64,000 nucleotides of DNA from Bacteroidales bacterium H5 (GCA_001701225.1 DAAQ01000017.1:1-64000), one strand, 5' to 3'. Positions 8,710 through 17,846 are shown, counted from the first letter of the stretch. The notes: generated from the letters alone by a model not told the origin. Numbers and translations are program-made.

Positions 8710-9462
8710 TCAGAATGTCCAGCCGACGAGGGCCATGAGGTCGATGTTGTGGGCCGAAGGATTGACCAGGCCTGTGGAGCGCGCCACATCCTTGAAGCCT
8801 ATGTGCGAGCGCACGCCTACGGTGAGATGCGAGCGGAATGTGAGCCCGGTGGCTATGTGGAGGCCCAGGTCGCCGCGGCGATATGAGTTGACGAATGCGT
8901 TGTCGTCGGCATAATATCCGGCATCGAGCTGTGTACGCGTCATCATCAGCTGGCCGAGGTCGTTGACCTTGGCGTCATAGATGATGTTTTTCTGTTTTCC
9001 TCCCGTGCCGTATGCATAATAGAGGCCTCCGTCTATGTTCCAGCGTACACTTGGTGCTATCTTTACTTCCCAACGCAGGAATATCGGGAACTCGAGCGCA
9101 TAATATATATTACGCTGGAATACGTTCGACACACTGGGCTTGCCCCCTCCGGCCACGGCCATGTCCATGCGCCGGGAATTACGGACGAAATTCAGCCCTG
9201 TGCCCAGGGCGAAACGGCGTCCCACACGGCATGTCACCTCGGCTCCGGCTCCGAAAGCCGGTCCCATCGACGAATTGATGTCGCTGACCTCGGGGAAACA
9301 CGAGACATAGTTGTTGGTGACATAGCTGGCGCCGCCTAACAGATGCAGGTTGATGTTGATGAATCTCTCGGGAGATTCCTGGGCCGAGGCTGTGCACAAC
9401 GAGGCAGCGATGGCCACAGCCCCCGTGATGATGGGTCTGAACATGGTCTTTAGGGTTTTCAT
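8710..9462 (-). CDS. Small outer-membrane beta-barrel protein (PorT/OMP-like)
   Basis: The 250-residue product has a signal peptide (basic MKTLK... then AVAIAASLCTASAQ, cleavage near residue 27) and then alternating hydrophobic/polar strands ending in aromatic residues, finishing with ALVGWTF as expected of a barrel closing strand. Glycine-rich turns and strands such as FALGTGLNFVRNSRR and LGLHIATGLTFRSH fit the outer-membrane beta-barrel (PF13568-like) group. It probably sits in the outer membrane; ligand unknown. A -7 box TAATTTTG lies just 4 nt upstream of the ATG, so the transcript is predicted to be leaderless. No operon partner is seen. Confidence 0.75.
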   Translation of the reverse strand: MKTLKTMFRPIITGAVAIAASLCTASAQESPERFININLHLLGGASYVTNNYVSCFPEVSDINSSMGPAFGAGAEVTCRVGRRFALGTGLNFVRNSRRMDMAVAGGGKPSVSNVFQRNIYYALEFPIFLRWEVKIAPSVRWNIDGGLYYAYGTGGKQKNIIYDAKVNDLGQLMMTRTQLDAGYYADDNAFVNSYRRGDLGLHIATGLTFRSHLTVGVRSHIGFKDVARSTGLVNPSAHNIDLMALVGWTF

Positions 9463-9466
9463 GCCC

Positions 9467-9474
9467 CAAAATTA
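9467..9474 (-). promoter_or_regulatory. -7 box for the barrel gene, leaderless arrangement
   Basis: TAATTTTG on the minus strand ends 4 nt before the ATG at 9462. Confidence 0.55.
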
Positions 9475-9535
9475 GTCAGAAAATATGGTCAAACCAACCT
9501 TTGTGCATTTTTTTTTGAAAAAAATCGCGAAAAAA

Positions 9536-9567
9536 TTTGCACAGTCCAAAAATAGTCCGTAACTTTG
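9536..9567 (+). promoter_or_regulatory. Promoter of tRNA-Arg
   Basis: TTTG at 9536-9539, 20-nt spacer, TAACTTTG at 9560-9567: a near-perfect Bacteroidota promoter 21 nt before the tRNA. It closely resembles the promoter of tRNA-Gln at 28904-28935. Confidence 0.85.
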
Positions 9568-9588
9568 CATCGCAAAAGAGAAAAAGAC

Positions 9589-9662
9589 GGCTCATTAGCT
9601 CAACTGAATAGAGCATCTGACTACGGATCAGAAGGTTACAGGTTTGAATCCTGTATGAGTCA
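9589..9662 (+). tRNA. tRNA-Arg (anticodon ACG)
   Basis: A 74-nt cloverleaf. The acceptor stem GGCTCAT pairs with ATGAGTC, the anticodon stem TCTGA/TCAGA encloses loop CTACGGA with anticodon ACG at 9623-9625, and the T-arm carries GGTTTGAATCC. The discriminator is A9662 and CCA is not encoded. It reads CGN arginine codons after A34-to-inosine editing. Confidence 0.97.
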
Positions 9663-9673
9663 CTCCAAAGCAG

Positions 9674-9708
9674 GTCAGCCTTCCATAATCGGGAGGTTGA
9701 CTTTTTTT
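9674..9708 (+). terminator. Intrinsic terminator of tRNA-Arg
   Basis: An 11-bp stem with wobble pairs (9674-9684 with 9691-9701), 6-nt loop, then seven T residues. Confidence 0.85.
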
Positions 9709-9747
9709 GTATATGTCCCGGGTGTTGTGGGGAGATGTTTTTTTTGC

Positions 9748-9755
9748 TAAATTTG
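9748..9755 (+). promoter_or_regulatory. -7 box of dnaG, leaderless arrangement
   Basis: TAAATTTG ends 4 nt before the dnaG ATG at 9760, predicting a leaderless primase mRNA. Confidence 0.55.
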
Positions 9756-9759
9756 CACT

Positions 9760-11958
9760 ATGTATAAGATCAGCCATGCCACTGTGCAGCGCATACTCGA
9801 TGCCACGGATATAGTCGAGGTCGTGAGCGATTTTGTCAGCCTCAAACGCAGAGGTGCCAACTGGGTCGGCCTGTGTCCGTTTCACAACGACAGGTCGCCG
9901 TCGTTCTATGTATCCAAGCCAAAGGGTGTGTGCAAGTGTTTCAGTTGCGGCGAGGGCGGCAGTGCCGTCAATTTCCTGATGAAGCTGGAACAGCTCAGTT
10001 ATGTCGAGGCTCTGAGATGGCTGGCGCGCAAGTATAATATCGAGGTCGAGGAGCGCGAGCTCACTCCCGAGGAGGAGCGTGCCGAGACTGCCCGCGAGAG
10101 CATGCTGGCGGTGAATGATTTCGCCATGCGCTTTTTCGAGAAGACGATGACCGACACCGACGAGGGACGCGACGTGGGTCTGAGCTATTTCCGCTATCGC
10201 GGCATATCCGATGCCATGATAGAGCGCTTCCATCTCGGATTCGCCCCCGAGGCGAAAGACGCCCTCTTCAACCGTGCCATCGGGCGAGGATACAGCGAGG
10301 ACTACATACTTGCCACCGGCCTGTGCTACAAGACCGACGACGGCAGGGTCATAGACCGCTTCCGCGGCAGGGTGATATATCCCGTGCTCTCCCTCTCGGG
10401 AAAGGTCGTGGCCTTCGGAGGACGCACGCTCAGGAAGGAGAAGACCATCGCCAAGTATGTCAACTCGCCCGAGAGCCAGATATACAGCAAGCGGCGCGAG
10501 CTCTACGGCATATTCCAGTCCAAGCAGGCCATAGCCAAGGAGGGCAAGTGCATCATCGTCGAGGGATATATGGATGTCATCTCCATGCATCAGGCCGGTG
10601 TGTGCAATGTGGTGGCCTCGTCGGGCACCGCGCTGACCATCGAGCAGGTGAGGCTGATAAAGCGTTTCACACGCAATGTCACCCTGATATATGACGCCGA
10701 TGCGGCCGGTATCAAGGCTGCCCTGCGAGGTATCGAGCTGCTGCTGGCCGACGATTTCGACATCAAGGTGCTTCTGCTCCCTCCGGGCGAGGACCCCGAC
10801 TCGTTTGCCCAGACCCACAGCGCGAGCGAGGTGACGGCGTATATCACGGAGCATGAGACCGATTTCATCACCTTCATGGCCCGCATACTGCTCAAGGACC
10901 ATGCCGACGACCCCACGCGCAGGGCACAGGTGATAACCCGTGTCGTCAAGACCATAGCCCTTATACCTAATGAGATTACACGCAGCGTCTACGTCCAGGA
11001 ATGTGCCAGGATACTGTTCATGTCCGAGGATGTGCTGCAGCGCGAGGTTGGCAAGTATTTCAACGAGTATGCCTTGAAGAGCCGCGAGGAGCGCGAGCGC
11101 GGCGCCGCATATACCGAGGAGGCGTCCGCGCAGTCGGCTGAAGCCGTCGTTGTGACGGAGGAGAAACCTGCCGCGCAACCGGAGGGCTCACAGCTCTCTG
11201 ACGCCGAGCGTGAGCTTCGGTCTGACCTGCGCCGCCACGAGCTGGGTGTGGCCCGTCTGGTGGCCCGCTATGGCAATTTTGCTTTTGCCGAGGCGGTAGA
11301 CGAGGAGGGGAATACCTCGCCGATGACGGTGCTCGAGTATATCGCATCGGACCTCGAGGCCGACGGGATCACCATGACAAACCCGGATGTGGCGAGGCTG
11401 ATGGAGGCCGCCACACGCCTGAGTACGGCGACATGGGACGAGGACCTGGCGCGCGAGTCGGCACGGCTGCAGGAGATAAGGGCCAAGGCGTTTGCCGCCG
11501 GTGTCGAGGAGATACGCTCGAAGGCTACCGATATGGGCAGCATCACGGCGATGGAGCGCACCCTAAACGAACGTATCGACGCGGAATATCAGGCCGGGCT
11601 GGCTGATTTCAGCGCCGGGTATCTTGCACGCCTCATGTGCTCGTCGGCCGACGACACTGTGCGCACCCTGGCCACCGACCTTGTGGTCGAGACACATATC
11701 CTGAGCAAGATGCACACCAAATATGCGCATGTGGCCACCGAGCGCGAGCAGCTTTCCGAGCTTGTGCCCCGCGCCCTGCACGAGCTCAAGGACGCCATCA
11801 TCTGGACCCGTATCAAGGATGCCCGTCGCCGCCTCGCCGGGTGCGGTGATGATTTCCAGGCCACGATGGCCGTGATGATGGAACTGAAACAGCTTGAAGA
11901 ACAGCGCAAGACTGTCTCCAAGCTGATAGGTGACAGGGTCATAGCCCCAAGGAAATGA
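9760..11958 (+). CDS. dnaG: DNA primase
   Basis: The 732-residue enzyme makes RNA primers at the replication fork. The N-terminal CHC2 zinc ribbon uses C39, H42, C60 and C63 (GLCPFHNDRSPSF ... CKCFSCGEGG). The catalytic core follows, with the TOPRIM motif IIVEGYMDVI near residue 265 and the acidic YDADAAG near residue 308. A Glu/Ala-rich linker around residues 450-480 leads to a long helical C-terminal part that should bind the DnaB helicase. The extended C-terminus is common in Bacteroidota primases. The gene converges on the DUF1593 gene with 7 nt between the two, and no terminator is visible there. Confidence 0.97.
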   Translation: MYKISHATVQRILDATDIVEVVSDFVSLKRRGANWVGLCPFHNDRSPSFYVSKPKGVCKCFSCGEGGSAVNFLMKLEQLSYVEALRWLARKYNIEVEERELTPEEERAETARESMLAVNDFAMRFFEKTMTDTDEGRDVGLSYFRYRGISDAMIERFHLGFAPEAKDALFNRAIGRGYSEDYILATGLCYKTDDGRVIDRFRGRVIYPVLSLSGKVVAFGGRTLRKEKTIAKYVNSPESQIYSKRRELYGIFQSKQAIAKEGKCIIVEGYMDVISMHQAGVCNVVASSGTALTIEQVRLIKRFTRNVTLIYDADAAGIKAALRGIELLLADDFDIKVLLLPPGEDPDSFAQTHSASEVTAYITEHETDFITFMARILLKDHADDPTRRAQVITRVVKTIALIPNEITRSVYVQECARILFMSEDVLQREVGKYFNEYALKSREERERGAAYTEEASAQSAEAVVVTEEKPAAQPEGSQLSDAERELRSDLRRHELGVARLVARYGNFAFAEAVDEEGNTSPMTVLEYIASDLEADGITMTNPDVARLMEAATRLSTATWDEDLARESARLQEIRAKAFAAGVEEIRSKATDMGSITAMERTLNERIDAEYQAGLADFSAGYLARLMCSSADDTVRTLATDLVVETHILSKMHTKYAHVATEREQLSELVPRALHELKDAIIWTRIKDARRRLAGCGDDFQATMAVMMELKQLEEQRKTVSKLIGDRVIAPRK

Positions 11959-11965
11959 TTCAGGC

Positions 11966-13249
11966 CTATTTCAGGTAGCCGAGACGCTTGCCCCAGTCCT
12001 CCATCACGGCCTCGCGCCATTTGAGCACCGTCTGTGCCCCTTGCAGTTTTTTCCAGAACAGTGCCGGGTCTGCCTTGTCTGTATACCAGTTGGCGCCGAC
12101 CTCATAGTCTGTGGCCGATTCGCGCCCGGGCCACAGGTTCTCGACGGTGATGGCCCCCTCGTAGCAGGGGAATCCCGGAATGTCAGACGTTATGGTATAT
12201 GGCAACGTGCCGAGATAGTATGTCGAGTGGCGCACGGCATAGTCGCCGTCGCCGAGATAGAAGCCGTCCCATTTCTGATTGCGTATATCCATGCGGAAGC
12301 ATACCGAGTCCGGGGCGATGTCGTCCTTGACGGGTCCCTTGATGTGCAGCTCGATTATCGAGTAGACAGGCACGGTGTCGGCTGCGGTGGTGGGACGGTG
12401 GAAAACGGGACGCGAGCTGCGGCGCGTAGGCTCGAAACTGCCTCCCCACGACTCGCCCATAGGGTCGTCGGGGTTGCCGTCCATCACATAGAGCAGTGAC
12501 GGTGTGTCGCCCATCTTGGGGAGGCCGTCATAATATCTGATGAAATCCCTGCCGAGATTGCCTGCTCCCGCAAGATATGCCTCATAGAATCCGGCATTAT
12601 ATCTGTCGGGATTCTTCTTCTCGGCTATGAATCCGCGATAGCTGGCATTGTCCTCTATCATATAGAGGTCAGGAAAATTCTCTACGATATATGCATAGCT
12701 GTTTGTGCTCCATTTCTTGTTGGGGCCCCCGATCCAGTGCACCTTTATCTTTCCGGCAATATCGGGAGCGTCGTGCAGGGCCTGGGCCACATCCTCGAGC
12801 CCACCCCATACTGAAATCCACAGCGGGCGGTCGCTCTGTCGGCGCGCGCACTCGATAATCCATTCCGAGCCCTCGGTCGGTGTGGTATATCCGCAATACG
12901 GGGCCGCGCCCTTGCGTCCCTGCTTGGTGATGGCGCGCAGGGAGTCGGGCGACATCAGTCCGCCGATATGCTTGCCGAGCACCGGCAGGTCTTTCTCATA
13001 TAGGTCTATCATGCGCAATATCTCCTCCTTGTTGCCCTCTCCGTACGACGGCGACGATACTAACCCCTCGAGGTCGAAGCGGTCGGTGTACATCAGAAGG
13101 TGTGCCATCGACTGGTTGTCGTCGGGGTCTGTACCCCCTATGTCTGTGCTCACAAGCACACGCTGTCTTTCTCTTGTTCCGGGGTCGGCGGCATGAACCT
13201 GCACCGCAAGTGCCGCCAGAAGGATGAGTCCTGTCATTCTTTTTTTCAT
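11966..13249 (-). CDS. DUF1593 nucleoside-hydrolase-like secreted protein
   Basis: A 427-residue exported protein with signal peptide MKKRMTGLILLAALAVQVHA. The mature N-terminus RVLVSTDIGGTDPDDNQSM is the acidic metal-binding motif of the DUF1593 group, which is related to inosine/uridine-preferring nucleoside hydrolases (DTDxGxDDD type). A second beta-rich domain follows from about residue 270. Substrate is unknown; a glycoside or nucleoside in the periplasm is a reasonable inference. It is divergently transcribed from an AraC regulator across 102 nt, which suggests that regulator controls it. Two minus-strand -7-like boxes (CAAANNTA on the plus strand at 13284-13291 and 13312-13319) lie in the gap. 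Confidence 0.8.
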   Translation of the reverse strand: MKKRMTGLILLAALAVQVHAADPGTRERQRVLVSTDIGGTDPDDNQSMAHLLMYTDRFDLEGLVSSPSYGEGNKEEILRMIDLYEKDLPVLGKHIGGLMSPDSLRAITKQGRKGAAPYCGYTTPTEGSEWIIECARRQSDRPLWISVWGGLEDVAQALHDAPDIAGKIKVHWIGGPNKKWSTNSYAYIVENFPDLYMIEDNASYRGFIAEKKNPDRYNAGFYEAYLAGAGNLGRDFIRYYDGLPKMGDTPSLLYVMDGNPDDPMGESWGGSFEPTRRSSRPVFHRPTTAADTVPVYSIIELHIKGPVKDDIAPDSVCFRMDIRNQKWDGFYLGDGDYAVRHSTYYLGTLPYTITSDIPGFPCYEGAITVENLWPGRESATDYEVGANWYTDKADPALFWKKLQGAQTVLKWREAVMEDWGKRLGYLK

Positions 13250-13351
13250 GATACCTATGTCGTTATAGTGATGATTGAGAATGCAAAATTATGCTCTAAA
13301 AAGCAATAAAACAAAGTTATTTCGGTTTAAAACATAGCGGATTCCGAGATT
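13250..13351. promoter_or_regulatory. Divergent control region between DUF1593 gene and araC-type gene
   Basis: This AT-rich gap holds TAATTTTG (minus, 13291-13284) and TAACTTTG (minus, 13319-13312), two possible start sites for the DUF1593 gene. No clear plus-strand box for the regulator was found. Confidence 0.4.
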
Positions 13352-14242
13352 ATGACAATATTTGAAGACAAGAGGGCCGATTATTCGCCTTACGGGCTGA
13401 GGTGCGATGTGTGGCACCCCTCGATAATGCCGCGTTTCGACCATCACAACGAGATTGAGATAAACTATATTCCCGGTGGCTCACTGAGATATTTCTTCCA
13501 TGACCGCATCGTGACGGTGCCGGGCGACACGGTATGCGTCTTCTGGGCCTTCTTCTCGCACAGGATAGTGGATTTCGTTGATGTGCCCTCATATTATGTC
13601 GTGACCATTCCCATGGCCCGTTTCCTGACATGGAATCTGTCAAGGGAATTTGTAAACAGTATTTTCTCGGGCGATATGGTCATTCAGGATGCTGCCGGGG
13701 CGACGTGGGATGCCGGGGAATTCGAGAGATGGGTGGATGACTCCAGAGACCTGCGTCTCTCGGAATGTATGGGGCTTGAGCTGCAGAGCAAGTTGCGCCG
13801 TATGGATATTATCGGCTCGCATGGCATGGAATCCGTCCGGCAGACGGGAGAGATGCGTCTTGACAAGACTCACGCGATGATTCTCTATATCTCGCACAAT
13901 TTCACCTCGGCTATCAGGACAGCCGACATCGCGGATGCCGTCGGGCTCAACCCAGACTATGCGGGAGCCCTGTTCAGGAAGACCACAGGCATGACATTGG
14001 GTGAGTATGTGCAGAAGGAGAGGATAGCATTCGCACAGCGTGAGCTCCTGTTCACAGACAAGAATATCACGCGTATCTCTTATGATGCCGGATTCAACTC
14101 GATAAGCAGCTTCAATATCTCCTTCAAGGCCATTACAGGGCTCACTCCACGCGAATACAGGAAGCTGGCGCGTAGCGGAGACACAAAAATCCCCGGTCCT
14201 TGCGGGCCGGGGTATATGTCAGACAGGTGTGAATGCCCTTAG
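13352..14242 (+). CDS. AraC-family transcriptional regulator
   Basis: A 296-residue cytosolic regulator. Residues 20-110 form a cupin-type sensor (HHNEIEINYIPGGSLRYFFHDR ... VPGDTVCVFWAFFSH is its core pattern). The C-terminal 100 residues are two helix-turn-helix motifs, the second with the family signature ISYDAGFNSISSFNISFKAITGLTPREYRKL. Such cupin-AraC proteins sense small sugars and activate adjacent catabolic genes. The divergent position relative to the DUF1593 hydrolase points to that gene as target (inference). Its stop overlaps the end of the convergent HdeD-like gene by 4 nt. Confidence 0.92.
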   Translation: MTIFEDKRADYSPYGLRCDVWHPSIMPRFDHHNEIEINYIPGGSLRYFFHDRIVTVPGDTVCVFWAFFSHRIVDFVDVPSYYVVTIPMARFLTWNLSREFVNSIFSGDMVIQDAAGATWDAGEFERWVDDSRDLRLSECMGLELQSKLRRMDIIGSHGMESVRQTGEMRLDKTHAMILYISHNFTSAIRTADIADAVGLNPDYAGALFRKTTGMTLGEYVQKERIAFAQRELLFTDKNITRISYDAGFNSISSFNISFKAITGLTPREYRKLARSGDTKIPGPCGPGYMSDRCECP

Positions 14243-14787
14243 CGTTCGGGCTTCATATCGTATGAGAGCATTGCGAGCGAGAATCCCCAGTAGATGAATG
14301 CGAGCGAGGTGAGGAATGCGGTCATGGCCATATCCTGTACCCACCCGGCCTCGATGAAGAAGAAACCGATGAGAATGAGCAGGATGCCGTTGATGAGCTG
14401 CAGCCACCAGTACTTACGTGCGCTCTGCTGGACTGCCGAGCACAATGCGCTGATGCCCCAGAACAGGAAGATGAAAGCAAGGAAATAGGGGAAGACGGCC
14501 TCGGAGAGGACGATGCTGCGCACCATCATGAAACCGATGAACATGTCGATGACACCACCGGCCAGCCACCAGCCCCAGCCTTTGCCTGCGTGTGGCCCCG
14601 ATGCCATGAGCAACTGTACGATACCGACAAGTATCAGCAGCCAGCCGAATATCTGCGACGCAACGGCATATCCGGCCACGGGCCAGAACCAGTATGCGAA
14701 ACCGCAGATGACCATGAGGATACCTGCAAGGAGGACGACCCACCAATAGCGGGACTCGCCCATGAATTTCTGAAATAGCGCTTTCAT
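14239..14787 (-). CDS. HdeD/DUF308-family membrane protein
   Basis: A 182-residue integral membrane protein with about six hydrophobic segments arranged in pairs (WWVVLLAGILMVICGFAY, SQIFGWLLILVGIVQLL, ending WGFSLAMLSYDMK). The repeated YWWVVLLAGIL/GILLILIGFF pattern is characteristic of DUF308 (HdeD-like) proteins. HdeD in enterobacteria is linked to acid resistance at high cell density; the role in Bacteroidota is unknown. It stands alone, convergent with the AraC gene, and is preceded by about 100 nt of AT-rich DNA. Confidence 0.85.
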   Translation of the reverse strand: MKALFQKFMGESRYWWVVLLAGILMVICGFAYWFWPVAGYAVASQIFGWLLILVGIVQLLMASGPHAGKGWGWWLAGGVIDMFIGFMMVRSIVLSEAVFPYFLAFIFLFWGISALCSAVQQSARKYWWLQLINGILLILIGFFFIEAGWVQDMAMTAFLTSLAFIYWGFSLAMLSYDMKPER

Positions 14788-14895
14788 AACGATTTGTGTT
14801 TTTATAAGTTAATAGTTGAGAGTGAAACTCACGTTGATTTTGGATTCAGAATTATAACACGCGATTTACAAAATTTGTTGAAAAATCCTTGAATT

Positions 14896-15759
14896 TTATT
14901 CATTGACACTCACCGTGTCGGGCCGGGATAACGTCTCCTCGCCGTCATAAGTCCATTTGCGCAGAAGCGCGGCATATTGGGGGGTCTTCTTGAACCGCTC
15001 GATCTGCGAGTCGAGGGTGTCCTGCAACGCCTTTGACGAGCGGTCGAGTATCCACGACTGGAACTGCGAGAACGAGATGTTGTCTGAGATGCGTATGTCG
15101 GGATACTCGGCCGAGAGGCGCCGTGCGACCTCCTGGTTGACCACCGCATGGGGTATCTCGCCCCGGGCCGTGAGCATGACGAGCTGCTCGGCCGAATAGT
15201 CGGGGCTGACCTTGATGATGATAGAGTCTCCTATCTCGCGCGACAGGTTCTCGAGCCTGCTCCTGGCAGGTGAGCCCGCTGCCACCCAGACCTCCTGTCC
15301 CGCAAGCTGCAGCGGGGTGGAGATGACCGAGTCACGGCTTACGAGTACCTGACGGTCGGTATAGACAGGTATGGTGAACCGGTAGTGCTCGCGGCGCGAC
15401 GCGAACATCGGTATGTCGGCCATGACTATGTCGAATGTCCCGGCGCGCAGCTTGGCCAGGGCCTCGTCGACAGATACGACCGGAAAGTATTTTACCTTGT
15501 CGCCATACATGCGCGACATCTCGCGCATCATCTCGTAGTTGAATCCACCGATGGTGTCGGCATATCTGTAGAGCGACATGGGCGAGTATGCTATGGCAAC
15601 ATTGATGGTGTCGCCGCGCGCTCGCTCGTAGCCGTAGGCAGGGTGGTTTTTGCTGTCGTTGTAGTATGTGACGGTGGCGATGACGCCGACCACGAGGATG
15701 GCGACAGCCACGGCAAGTATGCGCCTCAGGCGCACGGGATTGAACTGGGAGCTGGACAT
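14896..15759 (-). CDS. Membrane-anchored solute-binding (SBP_bac_3) domain protein
   Basis: The 287-residue product has one N-terminal membrane anchor (LRRILAVAVAILVVGVIATV, about residues 11-32) and then a complete extracellular amino-acid-binding-type bilobal domain: NVAIAYSPMSLYRYAD, GGFNYEMMREMSR, KLRAGTFDIVMADI, and RFTIPVYTDRQVLV. The domain resembles the N-terminal half of MltF lytic transglycosylase, but no lysozyme-like domain follows. No ABC permease or ATPase is adjacent, so it is an orphan binding protein; sensing or scavenging peptidoglycan or amino-acid ligands is inference. It lies 41 nt downstream of the porin gene on the same strand and may be co-transcribed. Confidence 0.75.
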   Translation of the reverse strand: MSSSQFNPVRLRRILAVAVAILVVGVIATVTYYNDSKNHPAYGYERARGDTINVAIAYSPMSLYRYADTIGGFNYEMMREMSRMYGDKVKYFPVVSVDEALAKLRAGTFDIVMADIPMFASRREHYRFTIPVYTDRQVLVSRDSVISTPLQLAGQEVWVAAGSPARSRLENLSREIGDSIIIKVSPDYSAEQLVMLTARGEIPHAVVNQEVARRLSAEYPDIRISDNISFSQFQSWILDRSSKALQDTLDSQIERFKKTPQYAALLRKWTYDGEETLSRPDTVSVNE

Positions 15760-15800
15760 GGGACTGTCATATTTCTATATATAACAATCCCGGCGGGGAT

Positions 15801-17786
15801 TTAGTTAAGGAAATCCACGCTTACGCCCATCTGGAAGCGGCGCGGGTTGAGGGGATAGTGGGGGATGGAGAAATAGTCGGAGCCTCCGAACAGGCCTTGG
15901 TTGACGTGCGAGTAGAGCACATAGAACCTCGCCCTCGACAGCTTGAAGTTGAGGTAGGCGTTCATGAAGGGGTAGTTGCCGCATTTGATCTCGCTCTGGT
16001 TGCAGAAGCTCATGGTCGAGGGCTGATAGGCCGGCGCATGATAGCTTGTGTACCAGTTGAGGTCTACACCCATCTGTACGTCGAGCACCTTGGCGACCTT
16101 GAACTGCAGGAACAGGTTGGAGTAGACGGCGAGGCTGGGCAGAGGGATGACACCCTCGTCAGATGTGGTCTGATAGATGACGGTGTTGCGCCAGTTGAGG
16201 GCCTTGAACCTGAGGTCCTGGTCAAGCCGGGCGGCAAGCACCTGCACGCTCTTTCCGGCCTGGACGGGAAGGCCCGCCGAGTTGAAATATATCTGGTTCT
16301 GCACATTCTCGACCCCGACATCGACACGGGTGCCTGTGTGGGGGATGCTGAGGCGTCCGCCGAAACGAAGGCGTCGTGTCTTGCCGAAATCGTTCTCCCA
16401 GATGAAATGGTTCGAGACATAATGCTGCATCAGATATGGCGCTGTCTCGTTGGCAAACTTGCCGTATGCCCTGAGGCTCACGGTGTCGCCCAGCAGACGT
16501 ATGCGGGTGGTGATGCCGCCGTCGGCGAATATCTCGCCTGCAGCCGCTCCGGCGATACCGAACTTGACGGTGGCGTCATAATTGAACGTCAGTCCCTGCT
16601 GCTTGGTGAGCTGTGCCCCGGCATAGAAGAAATTCTGCACCCCCTTATGCTCGACGCGGTGGTCGAAAGGGTAGGGGGTCAGCCCCTCGGGACGGTCGGG
16701 CCCGGAAAGGGGCAGCGTGTCAGGTGTCTGGAAATAGTTGCGGTATTCGTGTGTCACGAAGGCTGCCAGTCCGGCTTTGGCATATTTGTTGAATCCCTCG
16801 AGCAGCGATATGCCCAGGGTGTTTCGCACGGCGCGATAGTGTGTGCGGTCGGCGGTATGGTCGGCTGTCATGTAGTGGTTTTCCCAGAACTCGGATTCCT
16901 CCTTGGCCGAGGTGTTGGAGAACATGTGCCTCCCCTCCTCGAACGCGAAGGTCCAGATGAAGCTCGATACAGGGATATATGTGCGCTTCACAACCGAGTC
17001 GGGCTTTATCGAGTCGTATTTTATATCCCAGTATCCCACCTTGTAGCGCTGGTTCAGGTACAGTTCCTTGCCCCTGACACGCGAGTGCGAGGCGGTGAGA
17101 TTTGTCGGTATGGTGCGTGGGTTTATCTTGGAGAGGCCACCCTGCAGCTGGGCCGGGTCTGTGATATAGAGGTCGTCGGTGATACCGCCGTTCTCCTTGT
17201 TTATCATGTTATAGGTGTCATAGTATGCCTGCACCTCATAGCGGTCTCCCATATACGACCCGAAAAGGCCCCAGTTGAATCCCTTGGCCGCCTGATAGTT
17301 GTACGAGCCTTTGGAGTAGGGATAGCTGATGCGCAGCCCTATCTGTGCCTTTGGGTTGATATTGCCCGAGAAGAGGAACTTGAACCAGTCCTGGGCTATC
17401 TCGCGTCCTCCGCCGGTGTTGTAGCTCACGATGCTCATGGGGATGGCGGTATTATAGAAGCGTGCCGTGCGCTCGGATGGGAGCCAGAACCGTTTGGCGT
17501 CGTTGAAGAAGAATTTGCTCATGGGCTCGCGCTCCATATAGACCATGTTCATTCCCTCTGATGCCTGGTTTCCGGTTGTGGCGAAGATCGGTGTTACCGC
17601 CGAAGGCACGGCGGTCTGGAACAGGTTGTAGCTGAGGGTGTCGATGCCTGCGGGCTCATGCAGTCCAAGTGGCTCGAGCAGACGCCATGCGGTCGACTGG
17701 ACGGGTTTGTATTGGGGCTCGGCGGCACTGACGGTGATGGCCGCGAGGAATATGGAGACGATTGCTATCGTGAGGATACGTTTCAT
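15801..17786 (-). CDS. Putative outer-membrane porin
   Basis: The ATG at 17786 (MKRILTIAIVSIFLAAITVSA) is chosen because it starts a good signal peptide and because the -7 box TAACTTTG ends 5 nt upstream of it; the longer in-frame start would lie upstream of that promoter. The mature part (about 640 residues) is rich in aromatic-terminated amphipathic strands and Tyr/Asn/Gly turns, with a final strand RRFQMGVSVDFLN, as in the Bacteroidota putative porin (Porin_10-like) group. A large pore for small solutes in the outer membrane is the likely role. A solute-binding protein gene follows 41 nt downstream. Confidence 0.8.
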   Translation of the reverse strand: MKRILTIAIVSIFLAAITVSAAEPQYKPVQSTAWRLLEPLGLHEPAGIDTLSYNLFQTAVPSAVTPIFATTGNQASEGMNMVYMEREPMSKFFFNDAKRFWLPSERTARFYNTAIPMSIVSYNTGGGREIAQDWFKFLFSGNINPKAQIGLRISYPYSKGSYNYQAAKGFNWGLFGSYMGDRYEVQAYYDTYNMINKENGGITDDLYITDPAQLQGGLSKINPRTIPTNLTASHSRVRGKELYLNQRYKVGYWDIKYDSIKPDSVVKRTYIPVSSFIWTFAFEEGRHMFSNTSAKEESEFWENHYMTADHTADRTHYRAVRNTLGISLLEGFNKYAKAGLAAFVTHEYRNYFQTPDTLPLSGPDRPEGLTPYPFDHRVEHKGVQNFFYAGAQLTKQQGLTFNYDATVKFGIAGAAAGEIFADGGITTRIRLLGDTVSLRAYGKFANETAPYLMQHYVSNHFIWENDFGKTRRLRFGGRLSIPHTGTRVDVGVENVQNQIYFNSAGLPVQAGKSVQVLAARLDQDLRFKALNWRNTVIYQTTSDEGVIPLPSLAVYSNLFLQFKVAKVLDVQMGVDLNWYTSYHAPAYQPSTMSFCNQSEIKCGNYPFMNAYLNFKLSRARFYVLYSHVNQGLFGGSDYFSIPHYPLNPRRFQMGVSVDFLN

Positions 17787-17791
17787 GCTTG

Positions 17792-17799
17792 CAAAGTTA
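17792..17799 (-). promoter_or_regulatory. -7 box of the porin gene, leaderless arrangement
   Basis: TAACTTTG on the minus strand ends 5 nt before the ATG at 17786. It lies downstream of the terminator of the small RNA unit, so the porin gene has its own start site. Confidence 0.6.
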
Positions 17800-17814
17800 G
17801 TGAGAATAAGCCAC

Positions 17815-17846
17815 AAAAAAAAATTATCCGTCATCACGACGAATAA
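17815..17846 (-). terminator. Intrinsic terminator of small RNA unit, copy 2
   Basis: A 9-bp stem (17838-17846 with 17824-17832) with a 5-nt loop followed, on the minus strand, by nine T residues (A-run 17815-17823). Confidence 0.85.
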
